This document shows, piece after piece, positions 40,463 to 49,997 of a stretch of 64,000 nucleotides of DNA. The stretch covers positions 248,001 to 312,000 of the forward strand of contig NZ_VIYG01000001.1 in the NCBI RefSeq assembly GCF_009389585.1, given 5' to 3'. Position numbers and translations under genes: made by a program. Source of the DNA: Oceanobacillus sp. CFH 90083 (lineage in GTDB: Bacteria > Bacillota > Bacilli > Bacillales > Amphibacillaceae). The notes beneath the pieces were generated by a model that was given only the letters and a program-made list of their open reading frames with translations, searched no databases and was not told the DNA's origin. Each line of letters begins with the position of its first letter. Within the stretch, counting starts at the first letter, position 1.

Positions 40463-41278
40463 CTAAATATCTTTCAAGTCTGCATGCTTAATCGTTAGAA
40501 CCTCAAAATTACCATCCTTAAATATTCTTTGTGTGATTTCAATAAATATATTCAAATCTCCTGTCGCATAAAATTCATGGGGAGGCATCCAGTCATCATC
40601 ATTCGCAATTTGGTGAATATCCAAGGTTGTACTCGTTTCTCTGGCCGTCTCTTCACTGGAAGAAATAACAGTAATATCATGACCGACAACCTGTTGAATG
40701 ATATCTTTTAATAATGGATAATGGGTACAGCCCAAAATTAAGGTATCCATTCTATCATGCTTTAGAATCGGCACTAATGTTGTTTCTACTACTTGTTTTG
40801 CTTCCGGACCATCCAGTATCCCTTTTTCCACCATTGGAACAAACAGGGGACAGGCTAAAGAAATAACCTCAATATCAGACTTAATTTGACGAAGTGCATG
40901 ACTGTATGCTCCACTTCGCACCGTCCCTTCTGTTCCAACAATACCGATATAGTTACTCTCTGTTGACTTAATCGCCGCCCTTGCACCGGGCTTAATCACG
41001 CCAATAACAGGGATATCCAGATTTTCTTGTAATTCCTTTATTGTAAATGCTGTTGCCGTATTACAGGCTATCACAAGCATTTTTATATGTTTTTTAAGTA
41101 AAAAACGAACCATTTCCCAAGTAAATTGTTTTACTTCCTCTTCGGTTCTTGGTCCATACGGACATCTTTCTGTATCTCCTAAGTAAATAAGCGGTTCTTT
41201 AGGCAGCTGCCGCATTAGTTCATGAACAACCGTTAACCCGCCTACACCTGAATCGATTACACCAATTGGCTGTTTCAA
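40463..41278 (-). CDS. racE: Glutamate racemase
   Basis: Makes D-glutamate for peptidoglycan. The two catalytic cysteines are C72 (VIACNTATA) and C184 (LILGCTHYPLL), with GVIDSGVGGLTV at the N-terminus. 271 residues. The start is TTG after GGGAGAG. It lies 25 bases after ysmB, likely one transcript. Confidence 0.96.
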   Translation of the reverse strand: MKQPIGVIDSGVGGLTVVHELMRQLPKEPLIYLGDTERCPYGPRTEEEVKQFTWEMVRFLLKKHIKMLVIACNTATAFTIKELQENLDIPVIGVIKPGARAAIKSTESNYIGIVGTEGTVRSGAYSHALRQIKSDIEVISLACPLFVPMVEKGILDGPEAKQVVETTLVPILKHDRMDTLILGCTHYPLLKDIIQQVVGHDITVISSSEETARETSTTLDIHQIANDDDWMPPHEFYATGDLNIFIEITQRIFKDGNFEVLTIKHADLKDI

Positions 41279-41302
41279 AGTTCTCTCTCCCTTTATTCTT
41301 CT

Positions 41303-41755
41303 TTACTTTTCGTTAACTTGTTTCATTTCATCATGTAGGAAGCTCAACAGCTCATTTAATGTTTCTTTCTGCTCATCTGAAAATGGAGATAAAACATCCC
41401 GCAAATATTCCTGCCTTTTTTGAATAACCTCTTCAATAATATGCTTTCCTTTTTCCAATAGATGGATTCTTACCACACGACGGTCATTTGTATCACGAAC
41501 ACGTTCTACTAAGTCATTTTTCTCTAATCGATCAACTAAATCTGTGGTGGTACTAAATGCATGGCTAATCCGATTGGACAACTCACCAACTGTCAAATCA
41601 CCTTCCTCCAGCAGCCATTGCAAAGCAACAAACTGCGGAGAAGTAATCGGATAATGATGTAAAATTTTCCGTCCATTTTGTTTAATCATGCCGGAAATAT
41701 ATCTTAATTGCTTCTCCATTTTATTAACAGCTTCTACTTCTTTATTTTTTTCCAA
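41303..41755 (-). CDS. ysmB: MarR-family transcriptional regulator YsmB
   Basis: Winged-helix DNA-binding protein of 150 residues: LTVGELSNRISHAFSTTTDLVDRLEKNDLVERVRDTNDRRVVRIHLL is the helix-turn-helix plus wing (about residues 50-100). The TTG at 41755 was chosen because AGGGGG lies 7 bases upstream and the length then agrees with B. subtilis YsmB. Ligand and targets are unknown. It is divergent from gerE and upstream of racE. Confidence 0.85.
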   Translation of the reverse strand: MEKNKEVEAVNKMEKQLRYISGMIKQNGRKILHHYPITSPQFVALQWLLEEGDLTVGELSNRISHAFSTTTDLVDRLEKNDLVERVRDTNDRRVVRIHLLEKGKHIIEEVIQKRQEYLRDVLSPFSDEQKETLNELLSFLHDEMKQVNEK

Positions 41756-41929
41756 CTTGCTACCCCCTAAAATAAAATCCATTCCAAGTATTTTAACACG
41801 CACAATACAGCGTCTATGGTAAAGGCATTTATTATATACTTGTAATACATAGTAAACTAAAAATCGTTTCTTGAAAACTTTTTTAAAGAAAAGCTGTTTT
41901 AAATACAAACCCCTTCTAAAAATGTACGC

Positions 41930-41957
41930 ACTCTTTTGTTTCAATCTTCATAAGCTA
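41930..41957 (+). promoter_or_regulatory. SigK-type promoter of gerE
   Basis: AC, 17 bases, then CATA-AGC-TA matches the SigK consensus AC-N16/17-CATA-NNN-TA exactly, 59 bases upstream of gerE, which is SigK-dependent in B. subtilis. Confidence 0.65.
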
Positions 41958-42016
41958 TATCGACTAAATAAATTCCCTTCATGATGCAGTTCTATAAAGC
42001 AAGGAGGGGGTAACAT

Positions 42017-42241
42017 TTGAAGGATAATGGGTATAAACCGAAGCAGCTACTGACCAAACGCGAGAAAGAAGTGTTTGAACTATTAGTACAAGATAAAACA
42101 ACAAAAGAGATTGCCCAAGAGCTATTCATCTCAGAAAAAACTGTAAGGAATCACATTTCAAACGCGATGCAAAAACTAGGGGTAAAAGGCCGTTCACAGG
42201 CTGTTGTCGAATTGCTTCGCATGGGCGAATTAAAGCTGTAA
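42017..42241 (+). CDS. gerE: Late sporulation transcription factor GerE
   Basis: LuxR-type DNA-binding protein that controls late coat genes in the mother cell. The 74-residue product is almost only the helix-turn-helix: LTKREKEVFELLVQDKTTKEIAQELFISEKTVRNHISNAMQKLGVKGRSQAVVELLRMGEL region, nearly identical to B. subtilis GerE. The start is TTG 5 bases after a strong AAGGAGGGGG. It has a SigK-type promoter. Confidence 0.96.
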   Translation: MKDNGYKPKQLLTKREKEVFELLVQDKTTKEIAQELFISEKTVRNHISNAMQKLGVKGRSQAVVELLRMGELKL

Positions 42242-42445
42242 ATACACCTAAAGGAGAAATCGATAAGCCAGGTGTCATTCGAGATCAAAATACATTTATT
42301 TTCTTTTTCTATTTGATTATTGTTTTGAACTCAAGCTAAGTCATGCGTTTATTGGTGAGGTTTTTAGACATTGTGCTCACCATGCAATTGTATTATTTAT
42401 CGTCATTCCTTACAGGAAAAATCTAGGGCTATATAAGGGTGCTGT

Positions 42446-42485
42446 GTAAGTCTGAGCTTTTGAAAAATAAGCTCAGACTATTTTA
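42446..42485 (+). terminator. Hairpin, possible gerE terminator
   Basis: AGTCTGAGCTT paired with AAGCTCAGACT, followed by ATTTTATTT on the plus strand, 200 bases past gerE. Confidence 0.65.
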
Positions 42486-42544
42486 TTTCACTGCAAATCC
42501 ATGTTCAAAGGAAAAATACACATTTACGCTGAACGTTATTTAGC

Positions 42545-42652
42545 TTATTCAAGCTTTTCAAAAAGGTCTTTGATAGTACAACCACAACTAGTCTTTGGCT
42601 GATTTAGCAATGAACACGCTGCTAATGCTAAAGAACAAGATATAGAAGTCAT
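42545..42652 (-). CDS. Possible 35-residue cysteine-containing peptide
   Basis: An open frame starting MTSISCSLALAACSLLNQ and containing TSCGCTIKDLF, with four cysteines. There is no clear Shine-Dalgarno site and no recognised family. It follows ysmA by 60 bases. Could be a decayed gene or chance. Confidence 0.2.
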   Translation of the reverse strand: MTSISCSLALAACSLLNQPKTSCGCTIKDLFEKLE

Positions 42653-42711
42653 CGTGAAAAATAGGGTGGCTTTCTTTATATGAAACTTTGTAATACATTG
42701 TGGATTACAAA

Positions 42712-43152
42712 TTATCTATCCATTAACTTTTCCTTTAATTCAGCGGATAGTTTTTTTGGCGCTTTCTTCTCCGTATCCATATAAACCAGCCTGCCCCGTG
42801 CTGTCAGAACAATCTCATCCTCCTTCATAACTTTATAATGAATATCAAAAGAAGTAGTACCAACTGAGGCTGTTTTCACATAAACACGAATAATATCGCC
42901 AAAATAAAGCTCCTTCAGGTAGTTACACTGTAAATCAGCAACAACAATCCCATCTTTTTGGCGCATATCCTTTGATAAAAATCCAATACTATTTAAATAA
43001 GCGATACGTGCTTCTTCAAAATAAATAAAAGGTGAAATATTATTCACATGACCATACATATCTGTTTCGGAAAATCGAATCGATATCGGAACATAAAAGG
43101 AGAATTCTTTCTCCCATGCTGAAAAATTTTCAATATAAGAAATACGGCTCAT
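42712..43152 (-). CDS. ysmA: Acyl-CoA thioesterase family protein YsmA
   Basis: Hot-dog-fold protein of the 4HBT type (146 residues). SETDMYGHVNNISPFIYFEEARIAYL holds the catalytic-type Asp and helix. The substrate is unknown. The ATG at 43152 follows AGAGAGGT. It lies between sdhB and gerE as in B. subtilis. Confidence 0.88.
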   Translation of the reverse strand: MSRISYIENFSAWEKEFSFYVPISIRFSETDMYGHVNNISPFIYFEEARIAYLNSIGFLSKDMRQKDGIVVADLQCNYLKELYFGDIIRVYVKTASVGTTSFDIHYKVMKEDEIVLTARGRLVYMDTEKKAPKKLSAELKEKLMDR

Positions 43153-43226
43153 ACAACGATTACCTCTCTTGTACATATTTTATACTTGCTGTCCGTCTGT
43201 TTTTTAAGCGTTTCCATCACTTAATT

Positions 43227-43267
43227 AAGAAAAACCCTGACCAGATAAAATGGCTAGGGTTTTTCTA
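43227..43267 (-). terminator. Terminator of the sdhCAB operon
   Basis: AGAAAAACCCT..CCA paired with TGG..AGGGTTTTTCT, just past sdhB. Confidence 0.8.
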
Positions 43268-43279
43268 TTAGGTCATACA

Positions 43280-44044
43280 TTAAAGTGCTGTGTCACTTCC
43301 AAAGAAGTTTTTAAATGCTTGAATATTGGTAGCACGGTTCATTGCTGCAATAGAAGTTGTCAAAGGAATCCCTTTTGGACAAACTTGAACACAGTTCTGA
43401 GAGTTTCCGCAGCCATCAATTCCCCCAGCTTCCATTAAACCGTTCAAACGGTCACTGGCATTCATTTCACCAGTTGGGTGAGCATTAAACAAACGTGCCT
43501 GGGAAATAGCAGCAGGACCAATGAAATTCGAACTGTCATTTACATTTGGACAAGCTTCCAGGCAAACACCGCACGTCATACATTTCGATAATTCATACGC
43601 CCACTGACGTTTATTCTCCGGCATACGCGGTCCAGGACCCAGATCATGCGTTCCATCAATCGGAATCCATGCTTTTACTTGTTTTAAAGCATCAAACATG
43701 CGCTCCCGGTCGATAATAAGGTCACGGATAACCGGGAAAGTAGACATTGGCTCTAAACGGATTGGCTGTTCCAGCTGATCAACTAGTGCTGCACAGGACT
43801 GTCTCGCCGTTCCATTAATAACCATCGAGCAGGCACCGCAAACTTCCTCTAAGCAGTTCATATCCCACATGACAGGTGTAGTTTGCTCTCCTTTACTGTT
43901 TACAGGATTTTTTCGGATTTCCATTAAAGCAGAAATAACATTCATATTCTGTCTATAAGGTACCTCAAATGTTTCCTCATAAGGAGCAGCATCCGGGCCG
44001 TCTTGTCTAGTTATAATAAAAGTAACTTTACTTTGCTCAGCCAT
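43280..44044 (-). CDS. sdhB: Succinate dehydrogenase iron-sulfur subunit
   Basis: Carries electrons from SdhA flavin to the membrane anchor. The [2Fe-2S] ligands are C64, C69, C72 and C84. The [4Fe-4S]/[3Fe-4S] motifs are CMTCGVCLEACP (from about residue 154) and CGNSQNCVQVCPKG. 254 residues. AAAGGAG precedes the ATG. Last gene of sdhCAB. Confidence 0.97.
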   Translation of the reverse strand: MAEQSKVTFIITRQDGPDAAPYEETFEVPYRQNMNVISALMEIRKNPVNSKGEQTTPVMWDMNCLEEVCGACSMVINGTARQSCAALVDQLEQPIRLEPMSTFPVIRDLIIDRERMFDALKQVKAWIPIDGTHDLGPGPRMPENKRQWAYELSKCMTCGVCLEACPNVNDSSNFIGPAAISQARLFNAHPTGEMNASDRLNGLMEAGGIDGCGNSQNCVQVCPKGIPLTTSIAAMNRATNIQAFKNFFGSDTAL

Positions 44045-44059
44045 TTCGTTTACTCCTTT

Positions 44060-45814
44060 CTAATGTTTAGTTGTATAATCTCGTTTTCGAGGCGGAATCA
44101 GGGAAACATCCACTTCTTCATAGCTAAATACAGGCTCATTCTTTTTAGCATCATATTCAGCAATCGTTGTTTTTAACCATTCCTCATCATTACGTTCCGG
44201 GAATTCCGGTTTATAATGCGCACCACGGCTCTCATTTCTATTATAAGCACCAATTGTAATCACACGGGCTAATTGCAGCATATGCTTTAATTGACGGGTA
44301 AACATAACGCCTTGATTGCTCCAGCGGGATGTATCATTAATATTGATATTTTCCCAACGCTCCATCAATTCAACGATTTTCTTATCTGTTTTTAGCAACT
44401 TTTCATTTTCGCGAACAACTGTTACATTGTCTGTCATCCACTCTCCAAGTTCTTTATGAATTTGATATGCATTTTCAGTTCCCTGCATATTCATCAGCTT
44501 ATCAAAGTCACTCTTTTCTGCTTCTTCACGAGATTGATAGAGTTCATCCGGAAGCTCCTCCACATGCTCATCCAGTCCGTCAATATATTCAATGGCACTT
44601 GGACCGGCAACCATACCGCCATAAATTGCAGACAACAAGGAATTCGCACCCAGACGATTTCCGCCATGCTGAGAATAGTCACACTCACCAGCAGCAAAAA
44701 TTCCAGGAATGCTTGTCATTTGTTTTTCATCAACCCATAAGCCACCCATCGAATAATGTACAGCAGGGAAGATTTTCATTGGAACCTTACGCGGGTCTTC
44801 ACCAACAAATTTCTCATAAATTTCAATAATTCCTCCAAGCTTAATATCCAGCTCTTTTGGATCTTTATGAGATAAATCCAGATAAACCATATTTTCGCCA
44901 TTAATACCAAGTTTTTGATTCACACATACATCAAAAATTTCACGTGTAGCGATATCACGAGGTACAAGGTTACCATATGCCGGATACTTTTCCTCTAAGA
45001 AATACCACGGCTCTCCATCTTTATAAGTCCAAACCCGTCCGCCTTCTCCACGGGCTGATTCACTCATTAACCGGAGCTTATCATCTCCAGGAATAGCAGT
45101 CGGATGAATTTGAATAAATTCACCGTTAGCATACTTCGCGCCTTGCAAGTAGAGCTTACTTGCAGCAGAGCCTGTGTTAATCATCGAGTTTGTTGATTTA
45201 CCAAAAATAATTCCAGGTCCTCCAGTTGCAAAGATCGTTGCATCTGAACGAAATGCCTTAATTTCATGTGTTTTTACATTTTGTGCCACAATTCCTTTGC
45301 CGACACCATTATCATCAATTACTGCCTCAAGGAATTCCCAGCCTTCAAATTTAGTGACAAGCCCTTCTACTTCATAGCGGCGAACCTGCTCATCTAATGC
45401 GTATAATAATTGTTGACCTGTCGTTGCCCCTGCATATGCCGTACGGTGCATCTGCGTACCGCCAAAACGTCGGAAATCTAATAATCCTTCCGGTGTACGG
45501 TTAAACATAACCCCCATACGATCAAACATATGTATAATACCCGGTGCAGCATCACACATTGCTTTTACTTGCGGTTGATTGGCGAGAAAATCTCCGCCAT
45601 AAACTGTATCGTCAAAATGCAAATCTGGAGAATCTCCTTCTCCTTTTGTATTAACAGCTCCATTGATACCGCCTTGTGCACACACAGAGTGAGAACGTTT
45701 TACAGGTACGATAGAAAATAAATCTACTTTTACTCCTGCTTCAGCAGCTTTGATTGTAGCCATCAAACCGGCTAAACCACCGCCGACTACAGCAACTTTC
45801 CGATTACTACTCAT
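44060..45814 (-). CDS. sdhA: Succinate dehydrogenase flavoprotein subunit
   Basis: Oxidises succinate to fumarate with covalent FAD. N-terminal VAVVGGGLAGLMATIKAAEAG binds FAD. The flavin-linking histidine is in SHSVCAQGGINGA. Active-site residues lie in HPTAIPG, SESARGEGGRVW and HYSMGGLWVDE. 584 residues, typical of the Bacillus/epsilonproteobacterial type. Confidence 0.97.
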   Translation of the reverse strand: MSSNRKVAVVGGGLAGLMATIKAAEAGVKVDLFSIVPVKRSHSVCAQGGINGAVNTKGEGDSPDLHFDDTVYGGDFLANQPQVKAMCDAAPGIIHMFDRMGVMFNRTPEGLLDFRRFGGTQMHRTAYAGATTGQQLLYALDEQVRRYEVEGLVTKFEGWEFLEAVIDDNGVGKGIVAQNVKTHEIKAFRSDATIFATGGPGIIFGKSTNSMINTGSAASKLYLQGAKYANGEFIQIHPTAIPGDDKLRLMSESARGEGGRVWTYKDGEPWYFLEEKYPAYGNLVPRDIATREIFDVCVNQKLGINGENMVYLDLSHKDPKELDIKLGGIIEIYEKFVGEDPRKVPMKIFPAVHYSMGGLWVDEKQMTSIPGIFAAGECDYSQHGGNRLGANSLLSAIYGGMVAGPSAIEYIDGLDEHVEELPDELYQSREEAEKSDFDKLMNMQGTENAYQIHKELGEWMTDNVTVVRENEKLLKTDKKIVELMERWENININDTSRWSNQGVMFTRQLKHMLQLARVITIGAYNRNESRGAHYKPEFPERNDEEWLKTTIAEYDAKKNEPVFSYEEVDVSLIPPRKRDYTTKH

Positions 45815-45849
45815 CCGTTAGCTCACTCCCTCTTTCATTCCATTACCAT

Positions 45850-46470
45850 TTAAACGCCATACGCGAATGCAAGTAATGATCTTATTCCTAAATAGCTGAC
45901 TGCCAAGAACACAGCCAGACACACATACGTAGAAATGCGCTGTGATTTTGGAGTTTGTGTAATTCCCCATGTTACCAGGAAGCTCCATAATCCATTTGCG
46001 AAATGGAATACAGCCGAGATTACTCCGACCACATAAAACCAAAACATTGGCGTACTGGACAGAATCCCTTCCATCAGGCTATAATTTACATCTGCATTCC
46101 CTAAAGCAACCTGAACCCGTGTTTCAAATACGTGCCATGCAATGAAGATAACAAGAATAATTCCGGTAAACCGTTGTAATGCGAACATCCAGTTGCGGAA
46201 AAAACCATAACGGCGTGTACTGTATCTGGATGTAAAGACAATATAAACACCCAGAATTGCATGGAACAGAATTGGTAAATAGATTACGAATGTCTCCAGC
46301 AACAATACAAATGGTAATTCGTGCATAAACCCGGCTGCCGCATTAAATGCTTCTTCCCCATACACAGCAAGATGATTGATAAATAGATGCTGTACCAGGA
46401 AAATACCAATAGGCACAACTCCCAGTAGCGAATGTAGTCTTCTAAAGAAGAACTCACGTTGCTCTGCCAT
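45850..46470 (-). CDS. sdhC: Succinate dehydrogenase cytochrome b558 subunit
   Basis: Single-polypeptide di-heme membrane anchor with five membrane helices in 206 residues. Several helix histidines (FLVQHLFINH, LFHAILG, AWHVFETR, FHFANGLW) are candidate heme ligands, as in B. subtilis SdhC. It passes electrons to menaquinone. AAAGGGGGG precedes the ATG. Confidence 0.95.
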   Translation of the reverse strand: MAEQREFFFRRLHSLLGVVPIGIFLVQHLFINHLAVYGEEAFNAAAGFMHELPFVLLLETFVIYLPILFHAILGVYIVFTSRYSTRRYGFFRNWMFALQRFTGIILVIFIAWHVFETRVQVALGNADVNYSLMEGILSSTPMFWFYVVGVISAVFHFANGLWSFLVTWGITQTPKSQRISTYVCLAVFLAVSYLGIRSLLAFAYGV

Positions 46471-47003
46471 GTTTACCCCCCTTTTTTAAAGATAGTTTCT
46501 AAACTTATGTATACTATAAAAAATAAAGCGCTTTACAAAAATATTAAAATTTATTTTTTACAGTACAGTCAATAACAATTCTTATTGTACTTCTTACAGT
46601 GTAAAGCGTCAAGAATTCCCAACTACCTTCTTAAAGAAAATAAAGAGGTATTTCACCTGGCATTTACCGGATAAAGAAAAAGAATTAATGGCAGGACATT
46701 TCTCTATCATACACGCAATTTTTCAAACAGAAATAGAAGATAAAACAAAAAATCCCCCTAAAAATCTAGAAAAAGATTTAGAAAAATCGCAGGTAATGTT
46801 ATTATTATAGAGATATTTAACTTCGTTTACGAATTCATTCAATGATAATCTTGTAAACAAGCTTTTTTAAAGAGAGTGTTCCAAAAGCCCGGCCAAAATA
46901 ACTTTTTGAACATACATTTAAATTTAAAATATGTTGGTTTCAATACTTGCTAATCAACTGTCAACAATACATAATAACCATAGACATTTAACATGGACGA
47001 GGT
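46471..47003. other. Long intergenic region upstream of sdhC and yslB
   Basis: Divergent promoter region. It contains TAAAGCGCTTTA (46524-46535), a palindrome like the core of a catabolite-response element but with mismatches at the outer positions; a short repeat at 46877-46922; and an open frame without ribosome site at 46688-46810. No supported gene. Confidence 0.4.
46877..46922. repeat. Minimal TGTTCAAAAAG-type repeat upstream of yslB
   Basis: TGTTCCAAAAG at 46877-46887 and CTTTTTGAACA at 46912-46922 with a 24-base interior. It is preceded by AAGAGAG, matching the extended ends of the longer copies. Appears to be a deleted or solo-end remnant. Confidence 0.5.
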
Positions 47004-47015
47004 GTGAAAGAAAGG

Positions 47016-47468
47016 ATGAAAGTAGTGTCAAAGAACGGCGGTAATCAAAAATTAGATATAAATGAATTAGGACAATTATATAGTGATGGTGCGGGATATG
47101 ATATTTTACGATATGTCGGCTTACCGGAGCTGTTTGGAGAAGAAAAAGAAACCTTACTCTATTTTTTAGGAAGAAACTTAGCCCGTAAATTTGAATTTAA
47201 TAGTCTGGAAGATCTGAGCTTATTTTTTGAGAAAATGGGGCTTGGTGTTTTGGATCTGGTAAAGGATAAAAAGAAAGTAAAAACATTTTACCTTTTATCA
47301 GATGCTATTGTTACGAAATTAAAATCAAACATTGAGACCGATTTCCGCTTAGAAGCTGGAATAGTAGCAGAAGCACTCCAGCAATTAGAAGGTGCGGATT
47401 GTGAATGCCTTGAATCTGTCCATCGCCGTCTAAAGCAAATTGAATTTACAGTTTATATACAGGACTAA
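47016..47468 (+). CDS. yslB: DUF2507 protein YslB
   Basis: About 150 residues with GYDILRYVGLPELFGEEKETLLYFLGRNLARKFEFNSLEDLSLFFEKMGLGVLDL, the conserved pattern of YslB (a V4R-like fold). C-terminal FRLEAGIVAEALQQLEGADCECLESVHRR also fits. Function is unknown. The ATG at 47016 is preferred (GAGGTG upstream); GTG starts at 47004 and 47025 are possible. lysC, adjacent in B. subtilis, is absent. Confidence 0.82.
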   Translation: MKVVSKNGGNQKLDINELGQLYSDGAGYDILRYVGLPELFGEEKETLLYFLGRNLARKFEFNSLEDLSLFFEKMGLGVLDLVKDKKKVKTFYLLSDAIVTKLKSNIETDFRLEAGIVAEALQQLEGADCECLESVHRRLKQIEFTVYIQD

Positions 47469-47566
47469 TCATTTTTAAAGGTGCAGCCAGAAACCGCACT
47501 GCCTGTCTAAACCATGATCAAATTCAGCAGCTATCATTTATTCATTCCTGATTCTTTTTCATCAAG

Positions 47567-47611
47567 CTAAAAACGATCGTGAAACTTATTTAATTTCACG
47601 ATCGTTTTTTT
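47567..47611. terminator. Bidirectional terminator overlapping the uvrC 3' end
   Basis: Perfect stem AAAAACGATCGTGAAA with its complement around a 9-base loop. Its right arm is also the last sense codons of uvrC (N-D-R-E), and the stop codon lies in the loop. Confidence 0.88.
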
Positions 47612-49394
47612 CTGTTTCCTGTTCTTTTAAATGCCCGATTATTTCGGTCGCAATATTTTTCGGTATCCCAATTTTGCGCATATCCTCTAACGATGCATTT
47701 TTTATCTCTTCTATCGATTTGAAATGTGTCAGCAGAAGCTTACGCCGTTTTTCACCTACACCGGGAATGCGATCAAGCTCTGATTGAAACAACCCTTTTC
47801 CTCTTAGTTGTCTGTGGAAAGAAATTGCAAAGCGGTGTACCTCATCCTGTATCCGCTGCACCAAATAAAAAGCCTGTGACTGACGCTGTAAAGGAATCAC
47901 TTCAGGAGGATCACCATATAGCAGTTCACTTGTTTTGTGCCTGTCATCCTTGGCTAGACCGGCAAGCGGAATACTTAAACCAAGCTCATTTTCCAGTATG
48001 TCTGCCGCAGCTGACATCTGTCCTTTCCCTCCATCAACAATAATTAAGTCCGGTAAAGGAAGATTCTCACGAAGTACCCTTGTATAACGCCTGCGTATGA
48101 CTTCCCGCATCGTATCGTAGTCATCCGGTCCTTTGACATCTCTAATTTTATATTTGCGATATTCCTTCTTATTCGGCTTCCCATCCTCAAAAACAATCAT
48201 GGCAGATACAGGATCTGTTCCTTGAATGTTTGAATTATCAAATGCTTCAATTCGGTGCGGCATCTCTATATGCAGATAATCACCCAAATCTTCTACTGCT
48301 TGAAAAGTTCTTTCCTCATCACGCTCAATTAACTGGAATTTTTCATTTAAAGCAATTTTGGCATTTTTACCAGCTAATTCAACCATTTCCTTTTTACGGC
48401 CACGAAGCGGTGTATGGACATCAACTTCAAGCAGTTTCTCCAGTATCTCATCATCAATGCCAATTGGGACTAGCACCTGCTTCGGTTTCAAGTGGTTTTC
48501 CTGCAGGTAAAATCGTGCAATAAAACTGATAATGGTTTCCTCTGCACTATCATAAAACGGGAATACGCTGACATCACGTTCAATCAGCTTTCCTTGACGA
48601 ATAAAGAAGACCTGTACACACATCCAGCCTTTATCATAGCTGTATCCAAAAACATCTCTGTCTGTCAAATCATTTGCTGTCATTTTCTGCTGCTCCATCG
48701 TTGCATCGATGTATTGAATCGTATCTCTAAGTTCTTTTGCTCTTTCAAAATTTAACACTTCACTTGCTTCCGTCATTTCCCTGGTCAGACGTTTTCGAAT
48801 ATCTTTAAAGCCGCCTTGTAAAAAAGAAGTTATCTCTTGAACAATCTGCTGATAAGCATCTTTGGATGGCGGATTTTTACTGCAGGCTAAGCATTGTCCC
48901 ATGTGATAATACAGACACGGTCTTCCGGGAGGATTATTGCATTTCCTGAGCGGATAGATTCGATCAAGAAGTTTTTTGGTTTCTCTAGCTGCTATCACAT
49001 TTGGATAAGGTCCAAAGTACTTCCCTTTGTCTTTTTTCAACTGTCTGGTGACAATTAACCGCGGATGGCGTTCCGAGGTAATTTTTAAATACGGATACGA
49101 TTTATCATCCTTCAGCATCACATTATATTTAGGGTCATATTTTTTTATCAAATTCATTTCTAAGATAAGCGCTTCTATCTCAGATGATGTAACCATATAT
49201 TCAAAATCGGCAATCTCTTGCACCAAACGCTGTGTCTTCCTGTCATTTGCTCCACGAAAATAGGAGCGTACACGATTCCTGAGTTTCTTAGATTTCCCTA
49301 CATATATAATCGTTCCATGCCTGTCCTTCATCAGATAACAGCCTGGCTGCATCGGTAAAATGGACAGTTTTTTTTCAATCGCTTCTTTATTCAT
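47586..49394 (-). CDS. uvrC: Excinuclease ABC subunit C
   Basis: Makes both incisions in nucleotide excision repair. It has the N-terminal GIY-YIG nuclease ([28 protein letters not shown]), a cysteine-bearing linker, the UVR/UvrB-binding motif (about [15 protein letters not shown]), an RNase H-like nuclease domain with [13 protein letters not shown] and IVDGGKGQ, and C-terminal helix-hairpin-helix ([13 protein letters not shown]). 602 residues. The C-terminus is encoded within the terminator stem. Confidence 0.97.
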   Translation of the reverse strand: MNKEAIEKKLSILPMQPGCYLMKDRHGTIIYVGKSKKLRNRVRSYFRGANDRKTQRLVQEIADFEYMVTSSEIEALILEMNLIKKYDPKYNVMLKDDKSYPYLKITSERHPRLIVTRQLKKDKGKYFGPYPNVIAARETKKLLDRIYPLRKCNNPPGRPCLYYHMGQCLACSKNPPSKDAYQQIVQEITSFLQGGFKDIRKRLTREMTEASEVLNFERAKELRDTIQYIDATMEQQKMTANDLTDRDVFGYSYDKGWMCVQVFFIRQGKLIERDVSVFPFYDSAEETIISFIARFYLQENHLKPKQVLVPIGIDDEILEKLLEVDVHTPLRGRKKEMVELAGKNAKIALNEKFQLIERDEERTFQAVEDLGDYLHIEMPHRIEAFDNSNIQGTDPVSAMIVFEDGKPNKKEYRKYKIRDVKGPDDYDTMREVIRRRYTRVLRENLPLPDLIIVDGGKGQMSAAADILENELGLSIPLAGLAKDDRHKTSELLYGDPPEVIPLQRQSQAFYLVQRIQDEVHRFAISFHRQLRGKGLFQSELDRIPGVGEKRRKLLLTHFKSIEEIKNASLEDMRKIGIPKNIATEIIGHLKEQETEKNDREIK

Positions 49395-49417
49395 ATATAA
49401 CCAACCCTCTATGTATC

Positions 49418-49459
49418 AGAAAATCCCTTTTCATCTGCATGATGACAAAGGGATTTTCT
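49418..49459. terminator. Terminator after trxA
   Basis: Stem AGAAAATCCCTTT.TCATC with its complement around TGCAT, in the gap between trxA stop and uvrC start. Confidence 0.8.
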
Positions 49460-49530
49460 TTTTTTCACTAAAAACAGAGATTCATTCTGTTATCATGTAT
49501 TGTGATAATAACAGAAAAAAATTTACTATA

Positions 49531-49845
49531 TTAGGCATGTTTATTGATTAAATCAGTTAGTGCCTCTTTAGGCTGGAAACCAATAACCTGGTCTACCACT
49601 TCGCCATCTTTGAATAAAAGAAGTGTCGGGATACTCATGACACCGAATTTCCCTGCTGTCTCCTGGTTTTCATCAACGTCTAGTTTCACGATTTGTACTT
49701 TTTCTTCCATTTCTCCATCGATTTCTTCTAAAACAGGAGCAATCATTTTACAAGGTCCACACCATGGAGCCCAGAAATCAGCAAGCACAAGCCCTTTTGA
49801 CGTCTCTTCTGTAAAGTTTTGATCCGTTACATTTTTAATTGCCAT
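49531..49845 (-). CDS. trxA: Thioredoxin
   Basis: General cytoplasmic disulfide reductase, 104 residues, with active site WCGPC (C29, C32) and the cis-proline loop [16 protein letters not shown] precedes the ATG at 49845. Confidence 0.98.
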   Translation of the reverse strand: MAIKNVTDQNFTEETSKGLVLADFWAPWCGPCKMIAPVLEEIDGEMEEKVQIVKLDVDENQETAGKFGVMSIPTLLLFKDGEVVDQVIGFQPKEALTDLINKHA

Positions 49846-49951
49846 TATTTTTACCTCCTTCAAACATACAGCTTAAATAAGCTTAGTATGAGTATATCAC
49901 CGTATAAGTATACTGCCTAATAGTTTGCTTATGCAGATTTGCAATAAACTT

Positions 49952-49990
49952 CAAAAGGTCTGTGTGATAGCATTTCTCACAGACCTTTTG
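49952..49990 (-). terminator. Terminator of the fad-etf operon
   Basis: CAAAAGGTCTGTG paired with CACAGACCTTTTG, just past etfA. Confidence 0.75.
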
Positions 49991-49997
49991 CACAGTT

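Larger units (their letters stand above)
42242..42711. other. Intergenic region between gerE and ysmA
   Basis: Contains a terminator hairpin at 42446-42485 and a GGTGAG/CTCACC pairing near 42355-42380. A doubtful 35-codon ORF on the minus strand is listed separately. Otherwise nothing recognisable. Confidence 0.4.

Noticed and set aside
46524-46535. Catabolite-response-like palindrome TAAAGCGCTTTA upstream of sdhC
   Set aside because: The core fits but three outer consensus positions differ, and such AT-flanked palindromes arise by chance; not listed as a CcpA site.
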